The notes beneath the pieces are model-generated. The model was not told the origin of the DNA and made no database searches. It saw only the letters and a program-made list of their open reading frames with translations. A stretch of DNA of 64,000 bases from Mycobacterium sp. IDR2000157661 (GTDB taxonomy: Bacteria; Actinomycetota; Actinomycetes; Mycobacteriales; Mycobacteriaceae), in the NCBI RefSeq assembly GCF_022317005.1, contig NZ_CP081005.1, forward strand, positions 1 to 64,000, read 5' to 3'. This document shows positions 51,663 to 60,838 of the stretch, piece by piece; positions within the stretch are counted from its first letter, which is position 1; the number at the start of each line of letters is the position of its first letter. The position numbers and the translations under genes were made by a program.

Positions 51663-52448
51663 ATGAAGTACTTCTATCTCGGAACGAGTGAGGTGCGTTG
51701 GCTCGGCCAAGCCAACGTCCCGCTGTTCATCTCCCACCGCCGATTGGCGACCCGCAAGAGCTTCCCGCGTGCGCTCACCGGATGGGCACTCGATTCCGGT
51801 GGCTTCACCGAACTGTCGATGTACGGCCAATGGCGCACCAACGCCCGCGACTACAACGCCGCGGTCTGGCGCTACGACCAAGAGATCGGAAACCTCGAAT
51901 GGGCCTCGCCCGGCGACTGGATGTGCGAACCCGAACAACTCGCCCGCACCGGGCTCAGCGTGCGCGAGCACCAGCGCCGCACCATCGCCAACTTCCAAGA
52001 ACTGCAAGACCTCTGGCCCGGCCCCGACTTCGACGTGCCCTACGTGCCGGTCCTACAGGGATGGTCAGCTGACGACTATCGGCGCTGCGTCGACATGTAC
52101 TACGCCGCCGGCGTCGATCTGTCGCAGTGCTTCCTCGTCGGCGTCGGCACCATGTGCCGACGCCAGGCCAGCGCCGAGATCGACGTCATCCTGTCGACCA
52201 TCCAGCGCCACGACCCCGAGATCCCACTCCACGCCTACGGGCTGAAGCTTTCGGGTCTCAAGCGCTACGGCCACAGAGTCCTCAGCGCCGATTCCATGGC
52301 GTGGAGTTGGGCAGCGCGGATGAGCGATCCGCTGCCCGGCCACACCCACGCCTCGTGCAACAACTGCCTGCCTTACGCCCTGGCCTGGCGCCAACGCATC
52401 CTCACCGTGCGCCCCTCCGGACAGATGAGCTTGTTCGATGCGGCTTGA
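51663..52448 (+). CDS. DpdA/TGT-like transglycosylase (deazapurine DNA modification family)
   Basis: A 261-aa protein related to tRNA-guanine transglycosylase. ALDSGGFTELS (about residues 42-52), SPGDWMCEPEQ, VPVLQGWSADDY (about 128-139), LVGVGTMCRRQAS and HAYGLKLSGLKRYG are the conserved blocks, followed by SADSMAWSW. A C-terminal Cys/His cluster (HTHASCNNC) could bind zinc. Phage and plasmid DpdA proteins exchange guanine in DNA for 7-deazaguanine bases. No preQ0 synthesis genes are seen here, so the base would come from the host. It is 88 bp after the methyltransferase gene. Confidence 0.8.
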   Translation: MKYFYLGTSEVRWLGQANVPLFISHRRLATRKSFPRALTGWALDSGGFTELSMYGQWRTNARDYNAAVWRYDQEIGNLEWASPGDWMCEPEQLARTGLSVREHQRRTIANFQELQDLWPGPDFDVPYVPVLQGWSADDYRRCVDMYYAAGVDLSQCFLVGVGTMCRRQASAEIDVILSTIQRHDPEIPLHAYGLKLSGLKRYGHRVLSADSMAWSWAARMSDPLPGHTHASCNNCLPYALAWRQRILTVRPSGQMSLFDAA

Positions 52449-52777
52449 CGCCTACCCTTATTGTGCGTCGCCGTCGCCCTGGCGGGCGCCGGATGCCCGC
52501 CTGACGGCGGGCGCGTCCGTAGCCCCTCACCCTCACCCGTCAGCAGGGGTGCCCAGCCTAATCGGCCCGGGGGCCCGACCGGTCAACCCACGCCCACACC
52601 GGGCTACGCGGGCCGAGTGACCTTTTCGGCCCAATCAAGCTCGCTCCCGCTCGCGGGCCGAAAACCCCGCTGCGCCCGGCGCGGACTCTCCGGGGTTGAC
52701 CGCCCACCCTCGACCTATTGGCCGCACCCCAGCGCTAACCGGCGCACCGCATCACCAACCCGAACGGAGCACACATC
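52449..52777. other. Intergenic region, no gene recognised
   Basis: About 330 bp, C- and G-rich, with a short frame full of Pro and Ser that lacks a proper start context. GGGCCGA occurs twice (around 52607 and 52635-52670), and direct or inverted short repeats are frequent. No terminator is convincing. Confidence 0.45.
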
Positions 52778-53098
52778 ATGACCAGCATCGCCACCGCGAC
52801 CACGGACCCGTCGAACAACACCGCCCACGACCCGACCAACCATCCCGGCGCCGCGATCGTGCACCCGGCCGCCCACAGCACCCGCCTGTCACTGGCCCTG
52901 GCCCGCGCCGACATCCACACCGCCATCAACGCCGACGACGACCACCGCCGCCGCCAATACGCGCTGGCCGCCCGCGACTACGCCGCCGAGGTCCTCTGCG
53001 ATCCCACCTCCACACCCTCGGAAATGCAGTACGCCGGCTACTACTTCGCCGACGCCGAAGCGATCATCGCCCAAACCAGCGCAGATCCCGACGCCTAA
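52778..53098 (+). CDS. Hypothetical protein
   Basis: A 106-aa protein, MTSIATATTDPSNNTAHDPTNHPGAAIV, with a helical second half (RLSLALARADIHTAINADDDHRRRQYALAARDYAAEVL). A strong hairpin follows its stop. No family is recognised. Confidence 0.58.
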   Translation: MTSIATATTDPSNNTAHDPTNHPGAAIVHPAAHSTRLSLALARADIHTAINADDDHRRRQYALAARDYAAEVLCDPTSTPSEMQYAGYYFADAEAIIAQTSADPDA

Positions 53099-53108
53099 CC
53101 CATCCACC

Positions 53109-53151
53109 GAGCTGGCCCGTCCTCACCCAAGGGCGGGCCAGCTCATTTCTT
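53109..53151 (+). terminator. Rho-independent-like terminator
   Basis: GAGCTGGCCCG at 53109-53119 pairs perfectly with CGGGCCAGCTC at 53134-53144, followed by ATTTCTT. It lies 10 bp after the stop at 53098. Confidence 0.7.
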
Positions 53152-53284
53152 GCCCACCCAACGAAGAGCCCGCCGCGTACGACCACGAGTACCGCTGCAC
53201 GGCCCGCCATCGCCCATTTCCCTGCGGCCGACCTACGGCCGAGCCGGCCTCTCCACCATCCAACGACCCATGACCCACAAAACT

Positions 53285-53319
53285 GTGACGGGTGCGGAGT
53301 CGAACTCCGCACCCGTCAC
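53285..53319. terminator. 16-bp perfect hairpin, probable bidirectional terminator
   Basis: GTGACGGGTGCGGAGT, a CGA loop, and the exact complement. It is placed between convergent genes, 18 bp from the stop of the HNH gene. No T-run is present. Confidence 0.6.
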
Positions 53320-53336
53320 TCAACAACCGTTGCCGC

Positions 53337-53867
53337 TCACCACAACCGTGGCTGCGCTCCGAGCATCGCCGCCTCCACTGCGGCCGCATCCCAGCCCGAC
53401 CGCACCGCCTCTCGCAGCGCTAACGCCCGCTCCCGTCTGGCTCTCACACCCGCGCCCCGCGCGATCACCGCCGGCCGGCCACCGCCGCGGCCCCGCGCCA
53501 CCATCTGCTCCATGTTCTCCTGCTGGGTGCCCGCGATCACGTGTGCGCGCACCCCGGCACGAATCTCCTCCGCGGTCACCACGCGCACGCACAATGTGAC
53601 ATCACATTCGTGCAGCGCGCGCACATCCCCCTGTAGCGGTTCCCCCGCCTGTGCGTGCGCAAGCGCGTAGCGCGGCGGCCGCACCATCACTGCGTGCCGC
53701 CAGCCGCCGCGCCGCAATGCGAAGCGCCCGTATCCATCTGTCCCGATGGCGCCCGTCCACAGCCAGCAGTCCTGTTGCCCAGGACCGCGCACCACGTGTG
53801 AGAAGAACTGAGCGATCTCGCTGGCATGACGCACCGGGTCGACGACCAACTCGCGGCCCTGTCTCAT
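53337..53867 (-). CDS. HNH-endonuclease-like protein
   Basis: A 176-aa protein. GQQDCWLWTGAIGTDGYGRFAL, LHECDVTLCVRV and HVIAGTQQENMEQMVARGRGGG resemble the HNH_3-type (I-HmuI-like) endonuclease pattern: Trp-Leu-Trp-Thr-Gly start, His-x-Cys-Asp metal centre, Asn-rich last motif. The second half of the canonical site (usually NPxHL) is diverged to CVRVVTAEE, so activity is uncertain. It is cotranscribed with the coiled-coil gene upstream (11 bp apart). Confidence 0.68.
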   Translation of the reverse strand: MRQGRELVVDPVRHASEIAQFFSHVVRGPGQQDCWLWTGAIGTDGYGRFALRRGGWRHAVMVRPPRYALAHAQAGEPLQGDVRALHECDVTLCVRVVTAEEIRAGVRAHVIAGTQQENMEQMVARGRGGGRPAVIARGAGVRARRERALALREAVRSGWDAAAVEAAMLGAQPRLW

Positions 53868-53878
53868 CCGACTGATCG

Positions 53879-54439
53879 TCAGGCGCTCAGCGCCGTGGTG
53901 GCTGGATCCACCACGGCCGTGTCACCACTCTGCTGCGCCGTGTCACCACCCGGCGCAGCACTATCCACGCCGCCGTCTGCGACCGTCACATCCTCATGCT
54001 CGGCACGCGGTGCCTGGCCGCCGGCCTCGTGCTGTTCACTCTCGGCCAGACGCAACAGTTCTCGCACCCGCGCCTGCGTCTGGCCACTCTGCGCAGCGAT
54101 ACCGGCGATCGTTTCGCCGTTGGCCCGCAATACCTTTGCCGCCGCCCCGGCCGCCAGCCGAATCGCCGTCGCCTTCTCCTCGGCGCTACGCCGAATCCGC
54201 TCCAGCCGTTCGTTCAACTCCCGCTCGATCCGGGCGATCCGCTCGGCGGCCCTGGCCAGCGCCGCCTCTTCGTCCTTGGCCGCGGCCTGCTCGGTGTGCT
54301 CGAGCTTGTCCAGCTCGTCGAGAAACTCCTTGAGCGACTGCACAATCGCACGCTCCCGCGCCTCCCGCTCCGCATTCGCGCGATGCCGCGCCTCCAAAGC
54401 CCGTTGCAGATTCCCTGATTTCGTCGTTGCTTTGCCCAT
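53879..54439 (-). CDS. Coiled-coil protein divergent from the relaxase, possible relaxosome accessory factor
   Basis: A 186-aa protein. Residues 8-100 form a long charged coiled coil (LQRALEARHRANAEREARERAIVQSL and ALARAAERIARIERELNERLERIRRSAEE). GETIAGIAAQSGQTQARVRELLRLAE at about 108-133 looks like an HTH, and the tail is acidic and disordered. The position across a candidate oriT from a MobF relaxase fits an auxiliary DNA-binding protein; this role is inferred. Confidence 0.68.
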   Translation of the reverse strand: MGKATTKSGNLQRALEARHRANAEREARERAIVQSLKEFLDELDKLEHTEQAAAKDEEAALARAAERIARIERELNERLERIRRSAEEKATAIRLAAGAAAKVLRANGETIAGIAAQSGQTQARVRELLRLAESEQHEAGGQAPRAEHEDVTVADGGVDSAAPGGDTAQQSGDTAVVDPATTALSA

Positions 54440-54672
54440 GTTTGCGGACTTTAACCAGCCCTGCTGACGTAATCACCCTTCCAACTCCCCCTGCCCTCAT
54501 CACGGCCTACCCCACTCCACTTTCAGCTCACACCCAGTCCCACCAGCACCTTCACCTTCCAGCCCCCGTTTTGTCCCACACACCTCTTGCACTCAGGTCA
54601 CGGAACGGTAACGAGGTCGGGGGCGTGCGGGCCTTGGGATCGTCATCAACGCTGCCTAGCGTCCGAGCTGTG
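54440..54672. other. Candidate origin of transfer (oriT) region
   Basis: 233 bp between the divergent coiled-coil and relaxase genes. From about 54475 to 54600 the plus strand is very cytosine- and pyrimidine-rich with few G, unlike the flanking genes. GGTCACGGAACGGTAACGAGG at about 54597-54617 holds short repeats. MobF relaxase genes commonly lie beside oriT. No nic consensus could be recognised by eye. Confidence 0.4.
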
Positions 54673-57600
54673 ATGGGCATTCACAAGCTGACTGCCGGCA
54701 CCGGATACCTGTATCTGGTGCGGCAGGTGGCTGCCCACGACCGCACCCACACCGGACCCGACTCCCTCGGGGACTACTACTCGTCCAAGGGAGAGACCCC
54801 GGGACGGTGGGCAGGCCGTGGACTCGCCGGATTGGCCGAAGGGATGGAGCACCGCGCCCACACCGACCAAGGCGCGCAGCTGTGGAACGTCGAGGCCGGG
54901 TCCGAGGTCACCGAGGATCAGATGAAGAACCTGTTCGGTCTCGGAGTCCACCCCAACGCCACCCCGCTGGCGCGGCACCTGATGGCCCAAGGGGCGACCC
55001 GCAACGGTGCGCTCGAGGCGGTCAAACTCGGCCGCCCCTTTCACGTCAATGCCGGGGAAACCGCGCTGCAGCAACGGCTTGCCGTCGCCTTCCGCGACCA
55101 CAACATCAGTGAGGGCAAGCACTGGAACGCCCCCATTGATGAGGAACTGCGCGCCGCGATGCGCACCCGCATCGCCACCGAGATGTTCGAAGAAGAACAC
55201 GGCCGCACCCCGGCAGATGAACGCGAGCTGACCGGATACATCGCCCGCGGCACCCGCCAGCTCACCACCTCAGTGGCCGGTTACGACATGACCTACACCC
55301 CGGTCAAAAGTGTGTCGGCGCTGTATGCGCTGGCACCGCTGCACATCGCCGAGATCATCGAGAAGTGCCACACCCGCGCCGTCGAGGACGCCCAGAACTA
55401 CCTGCAGGACCACGCGGCCTACACCCGCATCGGCGCCCAAGGTGTCGCCCAGGTCGACACCGACGGCTTCATCGCCGCCCACTTCCTGCACCGTGACACC
55501 CGCGCCGCTGACCCCGGACTGCACACCCACGTCGCGGTGTCGAACAAGGTTCGCGCCCAAGGCACCGACGGCATCTGGCGCTGGTACGCCCTTGACGGTC
55601 GACCTCTCTACGCCAGCACCGTCGCAGCCTCCGAGCTGTACAACACCCGCCTTGAGGCCTACCTCGGCGCCGAACTCGGAATGCGGTTCGCCTCACGCGG
55701 ACACACCCCCGACGGTAAGCGTGAGGTCCGCGAAGTCGTCGGCGTCAACCCCGAATTACTCGAACTGTGGTCCTCCCGGCGGGCCGCCATCGACGCCGAA
55801 TGCGCCGTGTTGGCCAAGAAGTTCCAAGCCGAACACGGCCGCGAACCGACCACGCCCGAGTCAATCGCACTGTTCCAACAGGCCAATCTGTCGACCCGCG
55901 CCGCCAAGCACGAACCCCGTTCCCTGGCCGAGCAGCGGCAGGAATGGCGAGCCCAGGCCATCGGTCTCCTCGGTGACGAGCGGGCACTGAACGCGATGCT
56001 CGGGCGCTGCCTCGGCGCCAGCGCCCGCACCGCTGCGACCGTCACCGCCGAGTGGCTCACCACCCAGGCGCAGCGCGTCATCGCCGCTGTCTCCCAGTCA
56101 CGTTCGACGTGGCGACGCACCCACGTCCTGGCCGAAGCGCTGCGGGTCATCCGCTGCACCGGGCACGCCAACACCGACGGATTGGCCGAGCAGATCACCG
56201 ACATCGCACTATCGGAACCCCTGAGTATCCGCCACGCCGGCAGCCCCGACACCGACCTCGGTGAACCGGCACTGCTGCGCCGGCGCGACGGCGCCAGCGT
56301 CTACCGACAAGCAGGCAGCCAGACCTACACCAGCGCCGAAATCCTGGCCGCCGAAAAGCGCATCCTGGCTGCCGCCACCCTCACCGACGGCCGACGCGTC
56401 GATCCCCTCGACGTCGACCTGGCGCTGCTATCCGAGGCCGCGCACCGCCGCGAACTCAACGCCGGCCAAGCCGAACTGGTCCGTCAGATGGCCAGCCGCG
56501 GTCAACGAGTCATGCTCGCGCTGGCCCCGGCGGGATCGGGAAAGACCACCGCGATGTCGGCGCTGGCGCGGGCGTGGGAGGGCGCCGGCGGCACCGTGAT
56601 CGGGCTGTCGCCCAGCGCGAGTGCCGCCCAGATCCTGCGCGATGAGATCGACATCGACGTCGCCGACACCGTCGACAAGTTCAACTGGCTGCACAACAAC
56701 CCGCACGCCGATACGGGCGATCCTGCCCGCCAATGGTTCGACCGTATCGACCACAACACCCTTCTGATCATCGACGAAGCGGGCAAGGCCGGCACCCTCG
56801 CACTCGACTCGGTGATCTCTGCAGCACTGGCCCGGGGTGCCTCGGTGCGTCTCATCGGAGACGACAAACAGCTCGCCTCGATCAGCGCGGGCGGCGTATT
56901 GCGCGACCTCGCCCACAGCAGTGGAGCCATCACTTTGTCGCAGGTGATGCGGTTCGCCTCACCCGCCGAAGCCCAGGCCGGACTGGCGCTACGCGAGGGC
57001 GACCCGTCGGGCATCGCCTTCTACCTCGACCAGAGGCGCGTCCATGTCGGCACCGACGCGATGGCCATCGACATGGCCTTCGACGCCTGGCGCGCAGACA
57101 CCGAACAGGGCCACCACTCGCTGCTGCTGGCGCCCACACACGACCTGGTGAGCGAACTCAACGAGCGTGCCCGGCTGCACCGACTGACCGCCCTGGACGA
57201 TCAGGCACCCACCCTGGAAGCCGAATTGGCCGGCGGCTCACGCGCCAGCGTGGGCGACATCGTGTTCACCAAGAAGAACGCGCGGATGCTCACCGTCGGC
57301 CCCAACGACTTTGTCCGCAACGGCTACCGGTGGGAGGTCAGCGCCGTCGGAGCCGACGGATCACTGACCGTCACCCACCTGGAATCCGGGGCCCACCGCC
57401 ACCTTCCCGGCGACTACGTGCGGGCCCACGTCACCCTCGGATACGCGGCCACCATCGACAGCGCCCAGGGCGCCACCGCCCGCCACCGCTGCCACACCGT
57501 AGGTTCCGACAGGCTCAGCCGCCAGCAGATTTACACCGCACTGACCCGCGGTGTGCGCGAGAACCACATCTACTTCTCCACCGCGGAAAACGATCCGCAC

Positions 57601-60564
57601 CGCATCCTGACCCCGAAGGCGACCCACCCCGACACCGCCGTCGATGTGCTGACACGGGCACTGGCCCGCGACGCCGCCCAGGTGTCGGCCACCTCGCTGG
57701 AGCGCGAAACCGTCGACCCGCGCCGCCGGATGTCGGCCGCCGCACACATGTACAACCACGCCGTCGCGGCCGCCGCAGAACAGCTCCTCACCCCCGCCGA
57801 GCACGCCGCGCTCGACCGTCGCGCCGAGGAAACACTGCCCGGCCTCACCTCGGCCGCGGCGTGGCCGGTGCTGCGCCAGCACCTGGCGCTGATCGCCGCC
57901 AACGGCTACAACCCGCTCAAGCGGCTCGCCGCTGTCGTGCGCGCAGGAGACTTCGACGACGCCGCCGACCCCGCCGCGGTGATCGACTGGCGACTCGATC
58001 CGTCGGGCTCGCATTCCGGCGGCACAGGTCCGCTGCCGTGGCTGCCCGCCATCCCCTCACGGCTGCGCGACGACCCGCACTGGGGTCCGTACCTGAGCCG
58101 CCGCGCCCACCTGATCCGCGAACTCGACACCGCCGTGCGGGCCGAAGTCGCGACGTGGACGACGGCCACCGCACCCCGATGGGCGCGCCCCATCGTCGGC
58201 TCCGACGCCACGCTGGCCGCCGATCTCGCCGTCTACCGGGCAGCCACCGACATCGATGACGCCGACACCCGCATCGCCGGAACCGAGCAGTATCCCGCCC
58301 GCCTCCGCGCCGCCCAACGCGGCCTGGAGAAGCGGGCCGCCGCCGTCGTCGGCGCCCAGATCGGCCACCGCCGCTACAACACTCTGGTCGACTCCATCAA
58401 CCCGCACATCCGCAAAGACCCGTTCTGGCCCCAATTAGCCACCCACCTCGCCGAGGCCTCCCGCACCGGCGTCAACATCCGACAGCTCGTCCTCAAAACG
58501 GCCGCCGAGCGCCCACTGCCCGACGAACTTCCCGCCGCAGCCCTGTGGTGGCGACTGTGCGGAACACTGTCGCCGGCCATCGTCGAAACCGCCCACAACG
58601 GGCTGCGCCCAGACTGGCTACCCGACCTGCACACCATGTTCGGCAGCGCCCTGGCCGAGACGATCGCCGCCGACCCGGCATTCCCCGCGCTGGTGTCGGC
58701 CATCGCCACCGCAGACCCCCAGCGATGGCAACCACTGGAGCTGCTGCAGGTCGCCGCCGAGCACCTGGCCGACGCTGACGCACACCTGACACACCACCTA
58801 CGCCCCGACGAGTACGCCCGCCTGCTCACCTACTCCATCGACCTGTTCACCACCGACGCCCCCTACGACCACGACATCCCAACACCCGAGCAGCCGCCGC
58901 TGACCGACGAGGAATACGAAGAACTCCAGCACCTGCACCCCGACCCCCAGCGCCCCCATCCGGTGTCCGACCCACTCGTTCTCACCGACGCGCTGGCCGA
59001 CTCAGACGTGCTCGCCGCCGCGCTCGGCTTTCACGACGATCTGCCCGCCGACCCCGGCGAGGACCTGTGGCTGACCCCGCCCGAGGACCAACACGTCGTC
59101 GCCGAGGACTACCTCGACTTCGATTCCCTGTCCGCCACGCGACCCGCCCCGGCTGCCGCGCTGGCCGCCGCCCAGGCCGACGTACGCGCCCTGCGGCAGC
59201 GCTACGAGGCCGCCCAGGCCGACTACGAGAGACTCGCCACCCAGGTGCAGTCCACCCTCGGCGGCCCCGCCGTCGCGGCCGCCGGCCCCCGGATCGTGGA
59301 GCTGCGCGCCCGCGCCGACGCCGACCGCCCCTACCTTGCCGAGATCGAATCCGTCATCGACCGCTGGCACGACGACGACGAGACCTACACCAGCAACCTG
59401 GCCCTCATCGACGCCGCCCAACAGGAATACGACACACTGCGCGCCAACCCCGACAGCGACCCACTCGACGTCGCGTCAGCCGCCCGGCACCTCAACTGGC
59501 TCAAGGAGATGGTGCTGCCCATGCAGACACCCGCCGAACGCTGGTACCCGGCACTGCGGGAAGCCACCGAGCGCCGCGAAGCCGCCGCCGGGGGCCCAGA
59601 GCACGTCGTCACCCACGCCGATGTGGACGCGCTACTGACGCAATGCCGCGCCGAGGACACCAGGCTCCTCAGCGCCCGCCGTGCCGAACTACGCCGCCTG
59701 CTCGACCAACTGCTCACCGCCGAATCCGCCGCCGCCCGCGCCTTCGCCGAGGCCCAGCTGCGCACCGCCGATCACATCATCGAACAGCTCCCCACGATGA
59801 CGACCGAACTGCGGGTACTCGCCGCCGCCGGCCACAACACCTTCCAGCCCCCGCTGCACCTCAACCCCGAGGCGCTGGCCCAGCTGTCCCCCTTCGCGGC
59901 GTCGGCGCTGGAATCCGTGGCGGCCAACCCCTTCGCCATCACTCCCGTAACCGCCAGCGACCGCGCCGAACTCATCGCGCAGATGGCGGCGCTCGCCGAC
60001 GCCGCCACGGCCAGCGACCGCCGCATCGTCTGGTCAACTGCCGCCGACGCCCCCAACGACCCCGACACCGCAGCACTGCACGCCGAGATGGTCGACGCCG
60101 CCACACTTCGCCTCGACCCCGCCACCACAACACCAGGCACCATCGTCGTGGTCGATCACGCCCAGCGGTTGACTCCCACCGAGATCGCCGCGCTCGCCGA
60201 CAACGCGGTGAGTACAGACGCCCGCCTGGTGCTCATCGACACCGACACCCGCCAATGGACGCCCGCACCGTCGGCGCCGCTGCTGCGACTGCTCAACAAA
60301 GACCTGCCCTGGTCGCGCACGCTCAGCGTCGACTCCACCGTCCGCAGCCACACCGGTCCCCCGTCGCAGCCCCCCGACCTGCAGGCCGCACTCACCCAAG
60401 CCAGCGACCTCGACCCACAACAGCGCACCCCCGAAATCACCGCCGCCCTCGCCGAATATGAACGCCTCATCCAGAACCACCGCAGCGCCCACGGTGTCCA
60501 CGACCGGCTGCAGAACATGAGCGGCGACGCCGACCGCTCCCTCAGCGACCGACACGCCGAGTGA
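54673..60564 (+). CDS. MobF-family conjugative relaxase-helicase (TraA/TrwC type)
   Basis: A 1963-aa protein. The N-terminal TrwC relaxase domain (residues 1 to about 400) has MGIHKLTAGTGYLYL, YDMTYTPVKSVSALYALA and the HUH motif HTHVAVSNK (about residue 284). The RecD-like helicase domain follows with Walker A LAPAGSGKTTAMSAL (about 617), Walker B LLIIDEAGKAG (about 696) and TIDSAQGATARHRCHTV. The last 900 residues are Ala-rich helices of unknown role. The ATG at 54673 is taken rather than the open frame to 54427, because MGIHKL matches family starts. It should nick oriT and unwind the DNA for conjugation. Confidence 0.9.
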   Translation: MGIHKLTAGTGYLYLVRQVAAHDRTHTGPDSLGDYYSSKGETPGRWAGRGLAGLAEGMEHRAHTDQGAQLWNVEAGSEVTEDQMKNLFGLGVHPNATPLARHLMAQGATRNGALEAVKLGRPFHVNAGETALQQRLAVAFRDHNISEGKHWNAPIDEELRAAMRTRIATEMFEEEHGRTPADERELTGYIARGTRQLTTSVAGYDMTYTPVKSVSALYALAPLHIAEIIEKCHTRAVEDAQNYLQDHAAYTRIGAQGVAQVDTDGFIAAHFLHRDTRAADPGLHTHVAVSNKVRAQGTDGIWRWYALDGRPLYASTVAASELYNTRLEAYLGAELGMRFASRGHTPDGKREVREVVGVNPELLELWSSRRAAIDAECAVLAKKFQAEHGREPTTPESIALFQQANLSTRAAKHEPRSLAEQRQEWRAQAIGLLGDERALNAMLGRCLGASARTAATVTAEWLTTQAQRVIAAVSQSRSTWRRTHVLAEALRVIRCTGHANTDGLAEQITDIALSEPLSIRHAGSPDTDLGEPALLRRRDGASVYRQAGSQTYTSAEILAAEKRILAAATLTDGRRVDPLDVDLALLSEAAHRRELNAGQAELVRQMASRGQRVMLALAPAGSGKTTAMSALARAWEGAGGTVIGLSPSASAAQILRDEIDIDVADTVDKFNWLHNNPHADTGDPARQWFDRIDHNTLLIIDEAGKAGTLALDSVISAALARGASVRLIGDDKQLASISAGGVLRDLAHSSGAITLSQVMRFASPAEAQAGLALREGDPSGIAFYLDQRRVHVGTDAMAIDMAFDAWRADTEQGHHSLLLAPTHDLVSELNERARLHRLTALDDQAPTLEAELAGGSRASVGDIVFTKKNARMLTVGPNDFVRNGYRWEVSAVGADGSLTVTHLESGAHRHLPGDYVRAHVTLGYAATIDSAQGATARHRCHTVGSDRLSRQQIYTALTRGVRENHIYFSTAENDPHRILTPKATHPDTAVDVLTRALARDAAQVSATSLERETVDPRRRMSAAAHMYNHAVAAAAEQLLTPAEHAALDRRAEETLPGLTSAAAWPVLRQHLALIAANGYNPLKRLAAVVRAGDFDDAADPAAVIDWRLDPSGSHSGGTGPLPWLPAIPSRLRDDPHWGPYLSRRAHLIRELDTAVRAEVATWTTATAPRWARPIVGSDATLAADLAVYRAATDIDDADTRIAGTEQYPARLRAAQRGLEKRAAAVVGAQIGHRRYNTLVDSINPHIRKDPFWPQLATHLAEASRTGVNIRQLVLKTAAERPLPDELPAAALWWRLCGTLSPAIVETAHNGLRPDWLPDLHTMFGSALAETIAADPAFPALVSAIATADPQRWQPLELLQVAAEHLADADAHLTHHLRPDEYARLLTYSIDLFTTDAPYDHDIPTPEQPPLTDEEYEELQHLHPDPQRPHPVSDPLVLTDALADSDVLAAALGFHDDLPADPGEDLWLTPPEDQHVVAEDYLDFDSLSATRPAPAAALAAAQADVRALRQRYEAAQADYERLATQVQSTLGGPAVAAAGPRIVELRARADADRPYLAEIESVIDRWHDDDETYTSNLALIDAAQQEYDTLRANPDSDPLDVASAARHLNWLKEMVLPMQTPAERWYPALREATERREAAAGGPEHVVTHADVDALLTQCRAEDTRLLSARRAELRRLLDQLLTAESAAARAFAEAQLRTADHIIEQLPTMTTELRVLAAAGHNTFQPPLHLNPEALAQLSPFAASALESVAANPFAITPVTASDRAELIAQMAALADAATASDRRIVWSTAADAPNDPDTAALHAEMVDAATLRLDPATTTPGTIVVVDHAQRLTPTEIAALADNAVSTDARLVLIDTDTRQWTPAPSAPLLRLLNKDLPWSRTLSVDSTVRSHTGPPSQPPDLQAALTQASDLDPQQRTPEITAALAEYERLIQNHRSAHGVHDRLQNMSGDADRSLSDRHAE

Positions 60565-60838
60565 ACACGTTGGAGGGTGACGTTGGGATGTGGGAGAACC
60601 ACTTGGCTTTCGCACTCGGCAACACACGGTCCTAGTCGACGCGCAGGTCGTCCTTCGGCCCGAAATGCAGCAATTATGTCGCAGAATTGACTGCACATGC
60701 GTCGCTTGGACCAGCACACCACGCCCGGCGGGTTCATACGGCCCGAAATCCTCGCTCCACCACCCCGAGCGGTGTTTGATAACCGGTAATCAGGGAATGC
60801 AGCCGCCGCGCGGCACGAGCAAGATGTGAGGGACGAGT
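60565..60838. other. Intergenic region upstream of the restriction-modification gene
   Basis: No convincing gene. A short frame around 60590-60829 lacks similarity and overlaps the RM gene's translation signals. The restriction-modification promoter must be in here; none is recognisable. Confidence 0.45.

Noticed and set aside
52461..52781. 106-aa frame with a lipobox-like LAGAGC
   Set aside because: The start context is poor, the remainder is Pro/Ser/Arg low-complexity, and it ends inside the start of the next gene.
59067..60461. 464-aa Arg-rich plus-strand frame
   Set aside because: It is an out-of-frame shadow of the relaxase C-terminus; 30 percent or more Arg/Pro and no domain.
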